A DNA stretch of 14,502 nt from NCBI GenBank assembly GCA_015657535.1, contig JADHZB010000933.1, positions 2,675 to 17,176 of the forward strand. The letters are read 5' to 3'. Within the stretch, counting starts at the first letter, position 1. Each line of letters opens with the position of its first letter. The notes below the pieces were generated by a model that saw only the letters and a list, made by a program, of their open reading frames with translations, was not told where the DNA came from and did not search any database. Both the position numbers and the translations under genes were made by a program. This DNA comes from Nephromyces sp. MM_2019 (Eukaryota > Apicomplexa > Aconoidasida > Nephromycida). Positions 1 through 8,752 of the stretch are shown piece after piece.

Positions 1-89
<89 letters not shown>
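1..89. repeat. (TG)44 microsatellite
   Basis: A pure TG tract starts at the window edge, so its true length is unknown. On the minus strand it lies inside the second intron of the helicase gene, where the pre-mRNA would read (CA)n. The flank at 90-247 is AT/TG-rich and shows no exon. Confidence 0.97.
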
Positions 90-91
<2 letters not shown>

Positions 92-251
92 CTTTATGCA
101 ATTATATATGTATATGTGTTTGAAATGTTATAGGATTTATATGCAATAATATATGTATGTGTGTTTAAAATACTATACATGTGTATGTATGTGGGTGTAA
201 TTTTAAGAAAAAAAATTTACAAAATATGTGTTAGTAAATGTGTATTCCTAC

Positions 252-989
252 CTGAGATAAGGTTGTGCATTGATGTGTACAATGGCCGGTAAGAGAAAAG
301 CTAATGTTTTTCCTGAACCTGTATCAGCTATACCAATCATATCTCTACCAGAAAGGGCTATGGGCCACCCTTGAATTTGAATGGGTGTAGGTGCTTTAAA
401 ACCAGCACTATATAAAGACTCCTTAATGTAGTGTGGGAAAGATGAATGTTCAAAAGTTGTAATAGGCTTAGGTACATTTTTTCCTGTGAGTAAATAAAGT
501 ATATTTTTAAGATGATACACAAACTCATACACTGGTTTTATATATACACAAAACTATTTGTATATATATATATATATATATACCAAACTGTTTATCAAAT
601 ACACAAAACATATCATGTATAAAACAAAAAATTAGACACGCAAAACACTTATATAGTTTATCCTATACACACACCAACATACCTGATACAACAGTGATCT
701 CATTTTCTCTACGTATCTTGCTAGCTTCTGCCTCACTGAGCCTCTGAACTTCGGGAGACTCGTGGTAAAAGTTTTTATCAAAAGGTACTAATGTAACATT
801 CTTCCAATCAATAGATTTCAATCGTGTGCCATAATCATCATTGAAATTTTGTTGTGTGTTGAATGAACTAGCCGTACTTGAACTGTGATAATTGGGATTA
901 TATGAATTTGAGTGGCCAGAGTAAGAAGAGTTTTGAGTATATGCGTAGCTACGTGGTGTGCTATTGTTACTACTGTAGAAGTTTGACAT
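252..989 (-). CDS. DEAD-box RNA helicase, DDX5/Dbp2 type (5' part, two exons)
   Basis: ATP-dependent RNA helicase of the p68/Dbp2 subfamily, which works in mRNA processing, ribosome biogenesis and RNP remodelling, mainly in the nucleus. Exon 1 is 683-989 (ATG at 989-987) and exon 2 is 252-483. Intron 1 (484-682, 199 nt) has GTATGT and CACAG ends; splicing joins VVSG to KNVPKP in frame. Exon 2 ends CTCAG|GTAGG, so the next intron runs off the left edge and motifs II-VI are missing from the window. Residues 1-58 are a Ser/Asn/Tyr-rich disordered tail. Then come the subfamily's [21 protein letters not shown] block, the upstream aromatic region (FEHSSFP), the Q motif ([13 protein letters not shown], about 130-142) and motif I (ADTGSGKT, 155-162). 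[11 protein letters not shown] and [12 protein letters not shown] are also typical. The family is certain; the exact orthologue is not. Confidence 0.95.
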
Positions 990-2519
990 GGTGTTAGATA
1001 ATGTATGTGTTTATGTGATATAGTTGAATAACTAGATGATAGTATTATATATATATATGAGGAGGCGAAGGAAGAGGAAGGAGGCTGAGGGGTTTATATA
1101 TGGATGTATATATGTGTGTGAGTATGTGGGTGTTTGAGCGTATGTATGCCTTATGAGAATGTATATAAATGTGTATGTATGTGTGTTTATATAAAAATTG
1201 GTGGAAGAAGATGAAGGACAAGAGACATTCAGAAAACAAATAAGAAATTTAATAATTAATATTAATAAAGTGACTTTTAATAATAAAAAGAAGTTTATAT
1301 ATATATATAAGGAGGAAGAGATTTTTGTTGATGGTGTTGTAAGAGGAGACAAATTCAACAAAACGTTTAAAACAAAAAATTAATTTTTATTATTATATAT
1401 AATTTATATTTATTATCAAAACTTAAGTAATATGTATGTGTTTTATTAGGTTTTTGAATAATATGTATTATATATGTTATCTGAAAAAATTCATATATGT
1501 TTTAGATGAGTTTTATTATTATGGAATTTATACGTCTGAAGTTAGTATATAAGTTAAGTCAATGAGGAATTATTTTTGATGGGTTTTTTTTTGTTTATAA
1601 AAGTATTTATAAGATATAGATGTGAATGTTATTTATTATATTTAAATATGCATGCAAATGTGTTTATAGGAATTATATATATATTTATGTATATTTAGTA
1701 GGTAGAGTCACATATGTATATATATATATATATATATATGTATATGTGTAATTGAATGAATAGATAAACAGGTTAAATCTACCATATATAATATATCTTT
1801 GATTAATTGGGTTGCTTGCTTTGAAACATTTTGGTGTTAATTTAATTACTTGTTTGTTGTGTTTAATTTGATTTTTTATTCTTTAAAATTATGTTTTACT
1901 TTTCGTATACTTTGTAACTGCATTGCATAATTTGAGAATTTCTTCTTTAATTTTGATTTTACGTATGTGTAAAAAATCAATTTAAAAATAACTTTGATAT
2001 TTATGTAATATTAGTCATCCTTTGAAATTGTGTAATTTTACACAAAGTGTGATAATGTGTGTTCAACATTTTTACCATTTGAAATTATATATATATAATT
2101 ATATATTAACATCTAAGCAAAATTTTGTTTGTCTAATCTATAAATTTTGAAAGGTTTCAAATGTATTTACACTAAAAAAAAAATCAACTTTCACTTTTTT
2201 TAAAAATGTTTGAGTCAAACAAAACAGTTATTATCTTCATCATTTTAGATGTGTGATTTACTCTTTTTCTTTAGTACTGACATGAGTTACTAATATGGAA
2301 ATCTGAATCATAAATTTTCAATTTTGTATTATTTTTTTTCGAATTTGTATTGCTTTATTTCAATTTTGCTTCAGACTTTTTTTGCTAACAAGTCTTGTGT
2401 TATGTTTTTAATGTTTATGATGCTTTGCTTTTAACAAACTCGAAGTACTCACTCCTAAAATTCGATATTCTCTTCACAATATTTAATAGTACTTTTAATA
2501 TAAAATTAAGTTTGGGTTT
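990..2519. other. Divergent intergenic region
   Basis: Spacer of 1530 bases between the minus-strand helicase and the plus-strand gene at 2520, so it should hold both promoters. 1050-1200 is purine- then TG-rich. 1198-1383 is a purine-rich open stretch without a Met codon (see findings). 1384-2519 is plain AT-rich DNA with short TA runs (around 1717-1738 and 2087-2106), T-rich stretches and a perfect 18-bp palindrome at 2028-2045. No tRNA, rRNA or convincing gene was seen. Confidence 0.7.
1649..1656. promoter_or_regulatory. Possible ApiAP2 site (TGCATGCA)
   Basis: A perfect TGCATGCA palindrome sits in the spacer between two divergent genes, about 660 bases upstream of the helicase start and 870 upstream of the secreted-protein start. 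GCATGC-core sites are known targets of apicomplexan AP2 factors (the AP2-EXP type in Plasmodium). One 8-base match can be chance, and the host being an apicomplexan is itself inferred. Confidence 0.22.
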
Positions 2520-4274
2520 ATGAGTTGTATAACTGGATGTATAGGTTTTATTCTACTATTTATAAATGTATTTTTAGCTGATGCAAATTCATCACGTCAC
2601 TTCAGTGATACTTATAATGAAATAATTAAGGAAATCCATACAACTGGGCCAGGTAAATCGTTACTAAACTACTAGATATCTCGGGTTAATAGAATTCCGA
2701 GACAGATGTTTATACAATTACCAAGGGGAATGGAGATATCAGATTACCCTATTCAAATAATAAAGTCAATTGTTCTTAAATTTTGTTATACCACATAATT
2801 AATAGAGTTCTTAACAGTATGGACAAATAATCGTGATTTTCGGTGAAGGTGTTACGATCAGGAATGCATTCACAAACAAATTTAGGACCACAGTGTATGC
2901 ATTTGCACCGGTAAATCTCTCTGATTGATGGCTTAAAAATCAGTCACACGTACTTAATTCTAGTTTTGCTTTGAGCGGTCAAAAAAGGTCCTAAATCACG
3001 TAGTTTTTAAAGGTAAATTTTGTGTTGAGAGTGAAAATCAGTATTAAAGAAAATAAAAACTAGGTCCGTTTGCTGAAAATTATTTCGAGCTAAACAAGTT
3101 AATCAATGAGAAAGAGAAGTATTATGAAGTAACCACTTGCATAAAATCTTTAGATATATTAACGAATTTGTTTAAATTGAGCAGAATTTGGATGCAGAAA
3201 TCATTCCCAAGGCCACAATGAGATGTAATATGAGATATTTTTATCTTCCTAAGTGGCAAAAATTAAAAGAATGCTCAAAACGTCAAATGGAAATGATTAT
3301 GAATAGCCAAGACCAACTAGAACCAACACAAAAATGGATTGAGAATCACTTGTAAGAAGGAATATTCTACCAATTTTTCTGAATATATATTACTTAGACC
3401 AAAAGTAACACAAATTTTGGAGAATGGTTCTTAAGGAAAATCCTTCAATAGAGGAATAAAATTAACAAAATTTCTTTTTAACAGGGAATTATTGTCCACT
3501 TTCTAGCCAATTGTCAAATGTAAGTGAGACACATCTATTAAACAATGCAGATATATACATATCATTATTTTATTTTCCTTAACCTATCTTTTTGGTTTCT
3601 TTTAGTCTGAGTACTTCTACCTCAGGCAAGAATATATGAAAAAATTTGAAGACTATATTCAGACATACATAAAAAAGTAAACATAATTTATTAAGAAAAA
3701 ATTCCATTGTAGCATCTATGCCTAAACAAGGTTTAAAAATGCTGACGTTTTTATGACATCAAAGCATATAAAACCTCAAGCTATCAATGAATCACTTTCT
3801 AAAGATGGACAAGTCTTGATAATTCGGTAATTTTTTATTGAAATATCAAGAGCATTGATATAAGCTAATTCAAAACTTTCTTTAAAAAGTGGGCCATTAG
3901 AATCTAATTTTGGTATGATTAGGAGTGTTGGTTCAAATCCATTCCTAAACATTATATTAAACGTTGCTGAATTTGGTAAGTTCAATTATGAGATATTTAT
4001 TTTATAGGGAATTTCATTGTTTGATAACAAATCATTTCTTAAAAATAATTAATGCTATTAACATTGTACAACATTTTCAGGCTCTTATCCTGTAATCCCA
4101 ATTTCAATGGTTGAAAATCGTGCCATGAATTCTCAAATAATGGTAATTATATAATTTTTTAACTTTGTTATGAATCACATAAACATTATATTTATATTCA
4201 AGATATTTGACCATGGTTTTACAAAACTTAGTTGGTTTGATATAAATCCAAAGTTGCAAGATTATGATAAATAA
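2520..4274 (+). CDS. Secreted protein of unknown family, 13 exons, 338 aa
   Basis: Not recognised. Exons: 2520-2652, 2706-2764, 2818-2910, 2964-3012, 3064-3128, 3185-3351, 3398-3426, 3485-3519, 3606-3676, 3731-3826, 3890-3975, 4081-4142, 4203-4274. All 12 introns (46-105 nt) are GT-AG and all junctions keep frame, giving 1017 nt with TAA as stop. Intron 2 has a weak donor (GTCAAT). Introns 9 to 11 were set by choosing the acceptor that avoids an in-frame stop. The N-terminus is a clear signal peptide (MSCITGCIGFILLFINVFLA, cleavage near ADA-NSS). The mature part is mixed alpha/beta with four cysteines (about 97, 147, 163, 202), and a charged helical stretch near 211-234 (EYMKKFEDYIQTYIKK). 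No C-terminal membrane segment, GPI signal or KDEL is seen, so a soluble secretory-pathway, organelle or exported protein is likely. Unlike its neighbours it has almost no TG/CA sequence in exons or introns. Confidence 0.8.
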
Positions 4275-5650
4275 TTGGCATTTATAGGAATAAGTCATCA
4301 TAACAAACCTTGTTATAAAATGCATACACACACATATATATTATGTGTTTTGAGATAATAGCAAATTTAGTCATTAAGTTTACTATATTAGGTGCTTTTA
4401 TATTTTAAAAATATCACCTAATGCAACACAGATATTTAATAAAACTTGATTTACATAGATTGAAATTCATTCAATGCAATCACACTTATCAAATCTTATA
4501 CACTTTGTATTAAACTAATTTCACATATATCAACTAAACAAATTACGCGTAAATTAATTATGCCAGCTACCTAATTCAACCACAATTCAGTTTTTACAAT
4601 TTTCTATATGTTTTGAAAGTTATAAAGATATTAAATAATTATTATACTAAAATAGATTTTACACAAATTTAATAAATATAATTAATTACTTCACGCTTAC
4701 TGATATTAGTTAATTATAGTGGTAAGAAATGTGTTGTGATTTGTGTGTTGCTGTGTGTGTGTTGTTGTACTATGTGTGTATTGTTGTAAGTACTATGTGT
4801 GTGTTGTTTAAGTACTATGTGTGTGTTGTTGTAAGTACTATGTGCGTGTTGTTGTAAGTACTATGAGTGTGTTGTGTGATTGTAAAGTACTGTATATTTG
4901 TAGTGTGTGTGTTAAGTGTATATATGTGTACTGTGTGTTGTGTGTGAAGTATGCTGCTGTGTATGCGTAAAAGTGTGTGTGTTTGTTTGTATATTGTGCT
5001 TTGATAGTGTTGGCCTAGTTGATGTTATAAAACAAATTTATATATATATATATAATGTTTAAAAGTGTAGCTTTTAAAATATATTAAATTTAATGATTTG
5101 AGATTGATAATAAATCTTATTTAAACTATATTATTATGTAAATAACTCTTATATAATTAAATTTAGATAGAGATATGATTATAGACATGTGTTTATTAAT
5201 ACTTAGAATGATTTCAATAGCTAGAATTTGATATTGATACCTTCACCTCAATAAAATAATTCTATTATTAATTTTAATTTGATTTTAGATTTATCTTATC
5301 TGATGTTACTTCAAATACTACACAAAAAACTTGAAACACACACACGCACAAACAACATACACTCACACAAACAAAAAAACATATACATTAATAGCTACAC
5401 ACACTCACATCCACACAGACATACATTCCAAAATAGACCAACTTAGTAGCATCTATGATATATCCCACAAATTGAGCCTGAAAATTTCTAGTGAATTATG
5501 CTTATGTTTGTATATATAATTTATAATTACATTTTAAATACAAATCACTAAACAAATCAATTCTTTTCACACAAATTTAACCAAAGAAAAAAATCATATA
5601 AATTTTGCTATAATTTTTTTTACACACATAAGACAATAAAACCACCAGCC
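4275..5650. other. Intergenic spacer, TG-rich then CA-rich
   Basis: Spacer between two plus-strand genes. 4275-4720 is AT-rich, 4735-5000 TG-rich (including a 23-bp tandem repeat), 5040-5300 AT-rich with a TA run, and 5335-5430 CA-rich. The open frame over the CA tract (Thr-His/Tyr-rich, from about 5331) is what a CA repeat gives by default and has no other coding signal. The last 100 bases before the ATG at 5651 are AT-rich and should hold the promoter and leader of the aminotransferase. Confidence 0.65.
4768..4881. repeat. 23-bp tandem repeat, 5 copies
   Basis: Unit TACTATGTGTGTGTTGTTGT plus AAG. Copies start at 4768, 4791, 4813, 4836 and 4859; the 4791 copy is one base short, and the last copy reads TACTATGAGTG. 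It lies in the spacer between the secreted-protein gene and the aminotransferase gene. Confidence 0.88.
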
Positions 5651-8600
5651 ATGTCCTCTTCTTCTCCACCAACATCTAATAAATGGGACTTAACTTCTCA
5701 GACACCTCATGGTTAGCCTTTTATAGAGATATTACACATTTTTAGGCTAAATATTATGTGTGTGTATAGGCTATATTTTATTGGGCATGTAATTTGTAGG
5801 TATTGCATGTGTGTATCTATTTTAGGTATCCAGTGTCTATGAGTTTTATAACTGTCAACTATGTATCTATGTATATAAATTATTATAGTTTGGGTCTGTT
5901 CTTTGTATTGGATGTGTGTATATATTGTAGATATTCGAGTGTGTGTGTATGCTACATATATTTAGGTGTGTGTGTGCGCTTTACAAATATTATAAATATT
6001 TGGGTGTTTGTTTATTATTAGTGTATAGGTATATTAATAGTCTTTTATAGATATATCTATGATATATCTATGCACCTCGTCTAGGTACATTATTATCAAT
6101 AACTATTCATTATTATGCACGCACATAATGGAGTGTAACTTTCGTTTGCATACCCTTATATCCATTACATACTTATCACATTTTTAAGTCGAATCCTCAA
6201 CTCTTCACAGATCTCTACTTACACACTAATCCTCACTTACATACAAATTCTCACTTCACACTACTCTTACATTCAGAGGTACACACACTCACACCAACTT
6301 GCACACACCCTGACATACCCTCAACATAACCCCTCCCCCACTTTACACACATTCTCACACATCCCCCCTCTTTCCAAACCTTACACACACACCCCACCTT
6401 TCTACAGGTGGACAGGAGTGGCGTGATTTGACAAATTTTGTGGGCGATTTCAGTGTAACGACAAATCCTTTGGGAGCTCCCGAAAAGGCTAAGCAAATTG
6501 CTTTACACACAAATCGTTTATTTGAGTCATATCCATCAGCTGATTATGAGCCAGCGAAAACAAATTTGTGTGCATTTTTGCAAGGCACTACATCGAATTC
6601 AACACACAACAAATCAAGCCTTGAGCAATTAAGGGATAGGATATTATTAGGCAATGGTGCAAGTGAATTAATTGATTTGTGTGTAAGGTGTTGTGATGCA
6701 AAGACATATAGATCAGGCCCATTTGCTGTACAATACCAAGAATACAACCGTTCTACAGCTAATAATAATTATACACATACACATCCACAAGATAATACCG
6801 CTGATTTGATGTGTATTGTAAACCCATGTAATCCTACAGGTGAATTTATGGGTGCACACACATTGAAAACATATATAGAATCAAATTGTAAGGAAAATTC
6901 ACACGTTATTATCGATGAATCTATGATTGTTTTCCATGGTCAAAACTGGCGTAATCATAGCCTTACTTCACACACTGATTGGATATATGATATGGCACAC
7001 ACACATCATATTTATATATACATCATCCACTCATGGACTAAGATATGGGCCTGTCCAGGCCTACGTATTGGCTCACTGTTAGCCCCCACTACACACACAG
7101 CCCAACAACTCCGCCTCAAACAAGTCCCCTGGTCAATGAATTCGATTGCTGTTGCCTTCTTAGCTGAAGTTGTGTGTGATTTGAAATATTTAGAAGATAC
7201 ATGGGAGGTTATACCCAAATATAGACAAGAAATGTGTGAAACATTAGCTACACACAAACCTCATTGGACATTTGGAGGAGAGACGTATGTGTGTGTGTGG
7301 GGTGTGTGTGTGTATGTGGGGTGTGTGTGTGTATGTGTGTGTTGTGGGACCAGTTTGTATTGTTTTAGAGTGTGTATATAAGTGGGGTGTGTATGTAGGT
7401 GGTGTGTGTGTGTGGGTGGAGTGTGTATATATAAATGGGCTGTGTGTGTGGGTGGAGTGTGTATATATAAATGGGCTGTGTGTGTGTGTGGAGTGTGTGT
7501 ATGTAGGTGGGCTGTGTGTGTGGGTGGAGTGTGTGTATGTAGGTGGTGTGTGTGTATGTAGGTGGTGTGTGTGTGTGGATGGAGTGTGTATATATAAATG
7601 GGGTGTGTGTGTGTGTGGAGTGTGTGTATATAAATGGGCTGTGTGTGTGGGTGGAGTGTGTATATATAAATGGGCTGTGTGTGTGGGTGGAGTGTGTGTA
7701 TATAGGTGGGCTGCGTGTGTGGGTGGAGTGTGTGTATATAGCTTGGGTGTGTGTGTGTGTGGAGTGTGTGTATATAGGTGGGCTGTGTGTGTGTGTGGAG
7801 TGTGTGTATATAGGTGGGCTGTGTGGGTGGATGGAGTGTGTGTATATAGCTTGGGTGTGTGTGTGTGTGGAGTGTGTGTATATAGGTGGGGTGTGTGTGT
7901 GGGTGGAGTGTGTGTATATAGGTGGGGTGTGTGTGTGGGTGGAGTGTGTGTATATAGCTTGGGTGTGTGTGTGGGTGGAGTGTGTGTATATAGCTTGGGC
8001 GTGTGTCTGGGAAGGGAGGATCATCGGAGAATTTTAAAATTTATTATATATATATATATGCTTTGGTATACATTATCCTATATATTTTATATATATGTTT
8101 TTTTACACAACATTATATTATACCAAATTTATACATATTTATATATGTGTTATATACACATAGATTTATGCCCTTTATTTGGATAAATACACACAATGAG
8201 GCAGAAGCAAAATTTTATTACAATGTGTGTAAAACAAATGGTGTACCTATTAGATGGGGTGGCCATGGCTATTATCATCCTACACACATTAGGATTGGCC
8301 TTAAAGATAATACAAAGGTATTTTTATAATTTACAAAACATTACAAATTTTCTTACACACAGTCACAACATTTATTTACAAACAAATACACACTACACTT
8401 TTCACACACTCAGAAAATTTCACATTTCCACTTACGCACTTGCACCCATTTACATCCATACACATTCACATAATACTTTTACGTGTATACATCTACCATT
8501 ACAAATACACACACACATACATACATAGACACACACAGACACAGACACACACAGACACACCCACACCCACACACACACAAACCTAGACAAAAAATACACT

Positions 8601-8752
8601 AAATCTACATAAGATACATACACACAGACCATATATGTTACATAACAATTTCCCCATTGTATTTTATATTAACAAATTGTGTGTGTGTGTGTGTATTTTA
8701 TTTTTAGACTGAAACACTTTTAAAATGTTTTGAAATGGACCTCCAAAACTAA
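5651..8752 (+). CDS. PLP-dependent aminotransferase/decarboxylase, HisC/CobD type (4 exons, 378 aa)
   Basis: Fold-type I PLP enzyme nearest to threonine-phosphate decarboxylase (CobD) and histidinol-phosphate aminotransferase (HisC). Exons: 5651-5711, 6408-7284, 8164-8317, 8708-8752. All introns are GT-AG and in phase (1137 nt, TAA stop). HGGQEWRDL (20-28) and DFSVTTNPLGAP (34-45) match the CobD N-terminus. GNGASELI (102-109) is the cofactor phosphate loop, NPCNPTG (159-165) the substrate/PLP loop, Asp190 in VIIDES the pyridine-nitrogen partner, Lys232 in SWTKIWACPGLRIG the Schiff-base lysine, and Arg356 in HIRIGL the carboxylate-binding arginine. All key residues are present, so it should be active; 378 aa is normal for the family. 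Insertions rich in Thr-His (about 143-148 and 216-227) are spelled with ACACAC codons. The introns (696, 879, 390 nt) are filled with TG/CA repeats. The family is sure; the substrate, CobD-like or other, is inference. No targeting signal is obvious. Confidence 0.93.
5712..6407 (+). other. Intron 1 of the aminotransferase gene, TG half then CA half
   Basis: A 696-nt intron bounded by CATG|GTTAGCC and CTACAG|GTGG. The first half (about 5755-6030) is TG-rich, and the second half (about 6110-6400) is CA-rich and pyrimidine-rich up to the acceptor. In RNA the two halves are complementary in register-free fashion and could fold together. The short open frames across it are repeat products. Confidence 0.85.
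7417..8011. repeat. 36-bp minisatellite in intron 2, 16 copies
   Basis: Units begin TGGAGTGTG, at 7417, 7453, 7489, 7525, 7580, 7616, 7652, 7688, 7724, 7760, 7796, 7832, 7868, 7904, 7940 and 7976. The spacing is exactly 36 except for one 55-base step. Units differ in the middle: ATATAAATGGGCTG, ATATAGGTGGGCTG or ATATAGCTTGGGTG. The array fills most of intron 2 (7285-8163, donor GAC|GTATGT, acceptor CACATAG). 36 is a multiple of 3, so long frames stay open on both strands (a 12-residue Cys/Val repeat in sense, a Thr/His repeat in antisense). Splicing removes them, and I do not call them genes. Confidence 0.93.
8353..8694. repeat. CA-rich tract and short (TG)8 in intron 3
   Basis: Intron 3 (8318-8707) carries loose CA-rich sequence from 8353 to about 8632 (dense at 8505-8580), then AT-rich DNA, then a TG run at 8678-8694 just before the acceptor TATTTTTAG. 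The CA part is complementary in kind to the TG-rich intron 2 on the other side of exon 3. Confidence 0.85.

Noticed and set aside
1..89. Telomere or subtelomere repeat at the window edges
   Set aside because: Pure TG and the 32-bp unit at the right edge do not match known TTTAGGG- or TTAGGG-type telomeres; both lie beside genes and are ordinary simple or tandem repeats.
1032..1361. 109-aa minus-strand frame with hydrophobic and Thr/Tyr-rich residues
   Set aside because: No ATG, low-complexity pyrimidine/CA composition, and it lies upstream of the helicase start on the same strand, so it is leader or spacer.
2693..2757. Alternative exon reading EFRDRCLYNYQGEWRYQI, suggestive of an MRH (glucosidase II beta/OS-9) lectin domain
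   Set aside because: The frame hits TAA at 2758 with no usable donor before it (the only GT, at 2708, would remove most of the exon), whereas the acceptor at 2705 gives an in-phase exon that fits the rest of the gene.
2758..2816. Reassigned stop codons (ciliate code, TAA/TAG as Gln)
   Set aside because: Reading through TAA here gave a poor protein, and the helicase and aminotransferase exons contain no internal TAA/TAG; TAA acts as a stop where family homology ends.
3926..3945. GGTTCAAATCC, resembling a tRNA T-arm/B box
   Set aside because: It lies in exon 11 of the secreted-protein gene (VGSNPF), with no matching acceptor stem, D-arm or anticodon arm around it.
7272..8186. 304-aa plus and 219-aa minus open frames rich in Cys/Val or Thr/His
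   Set aside because: They are products of the 36-bp TG repeat within intron 2; the exons on both sides splice in frame without them.
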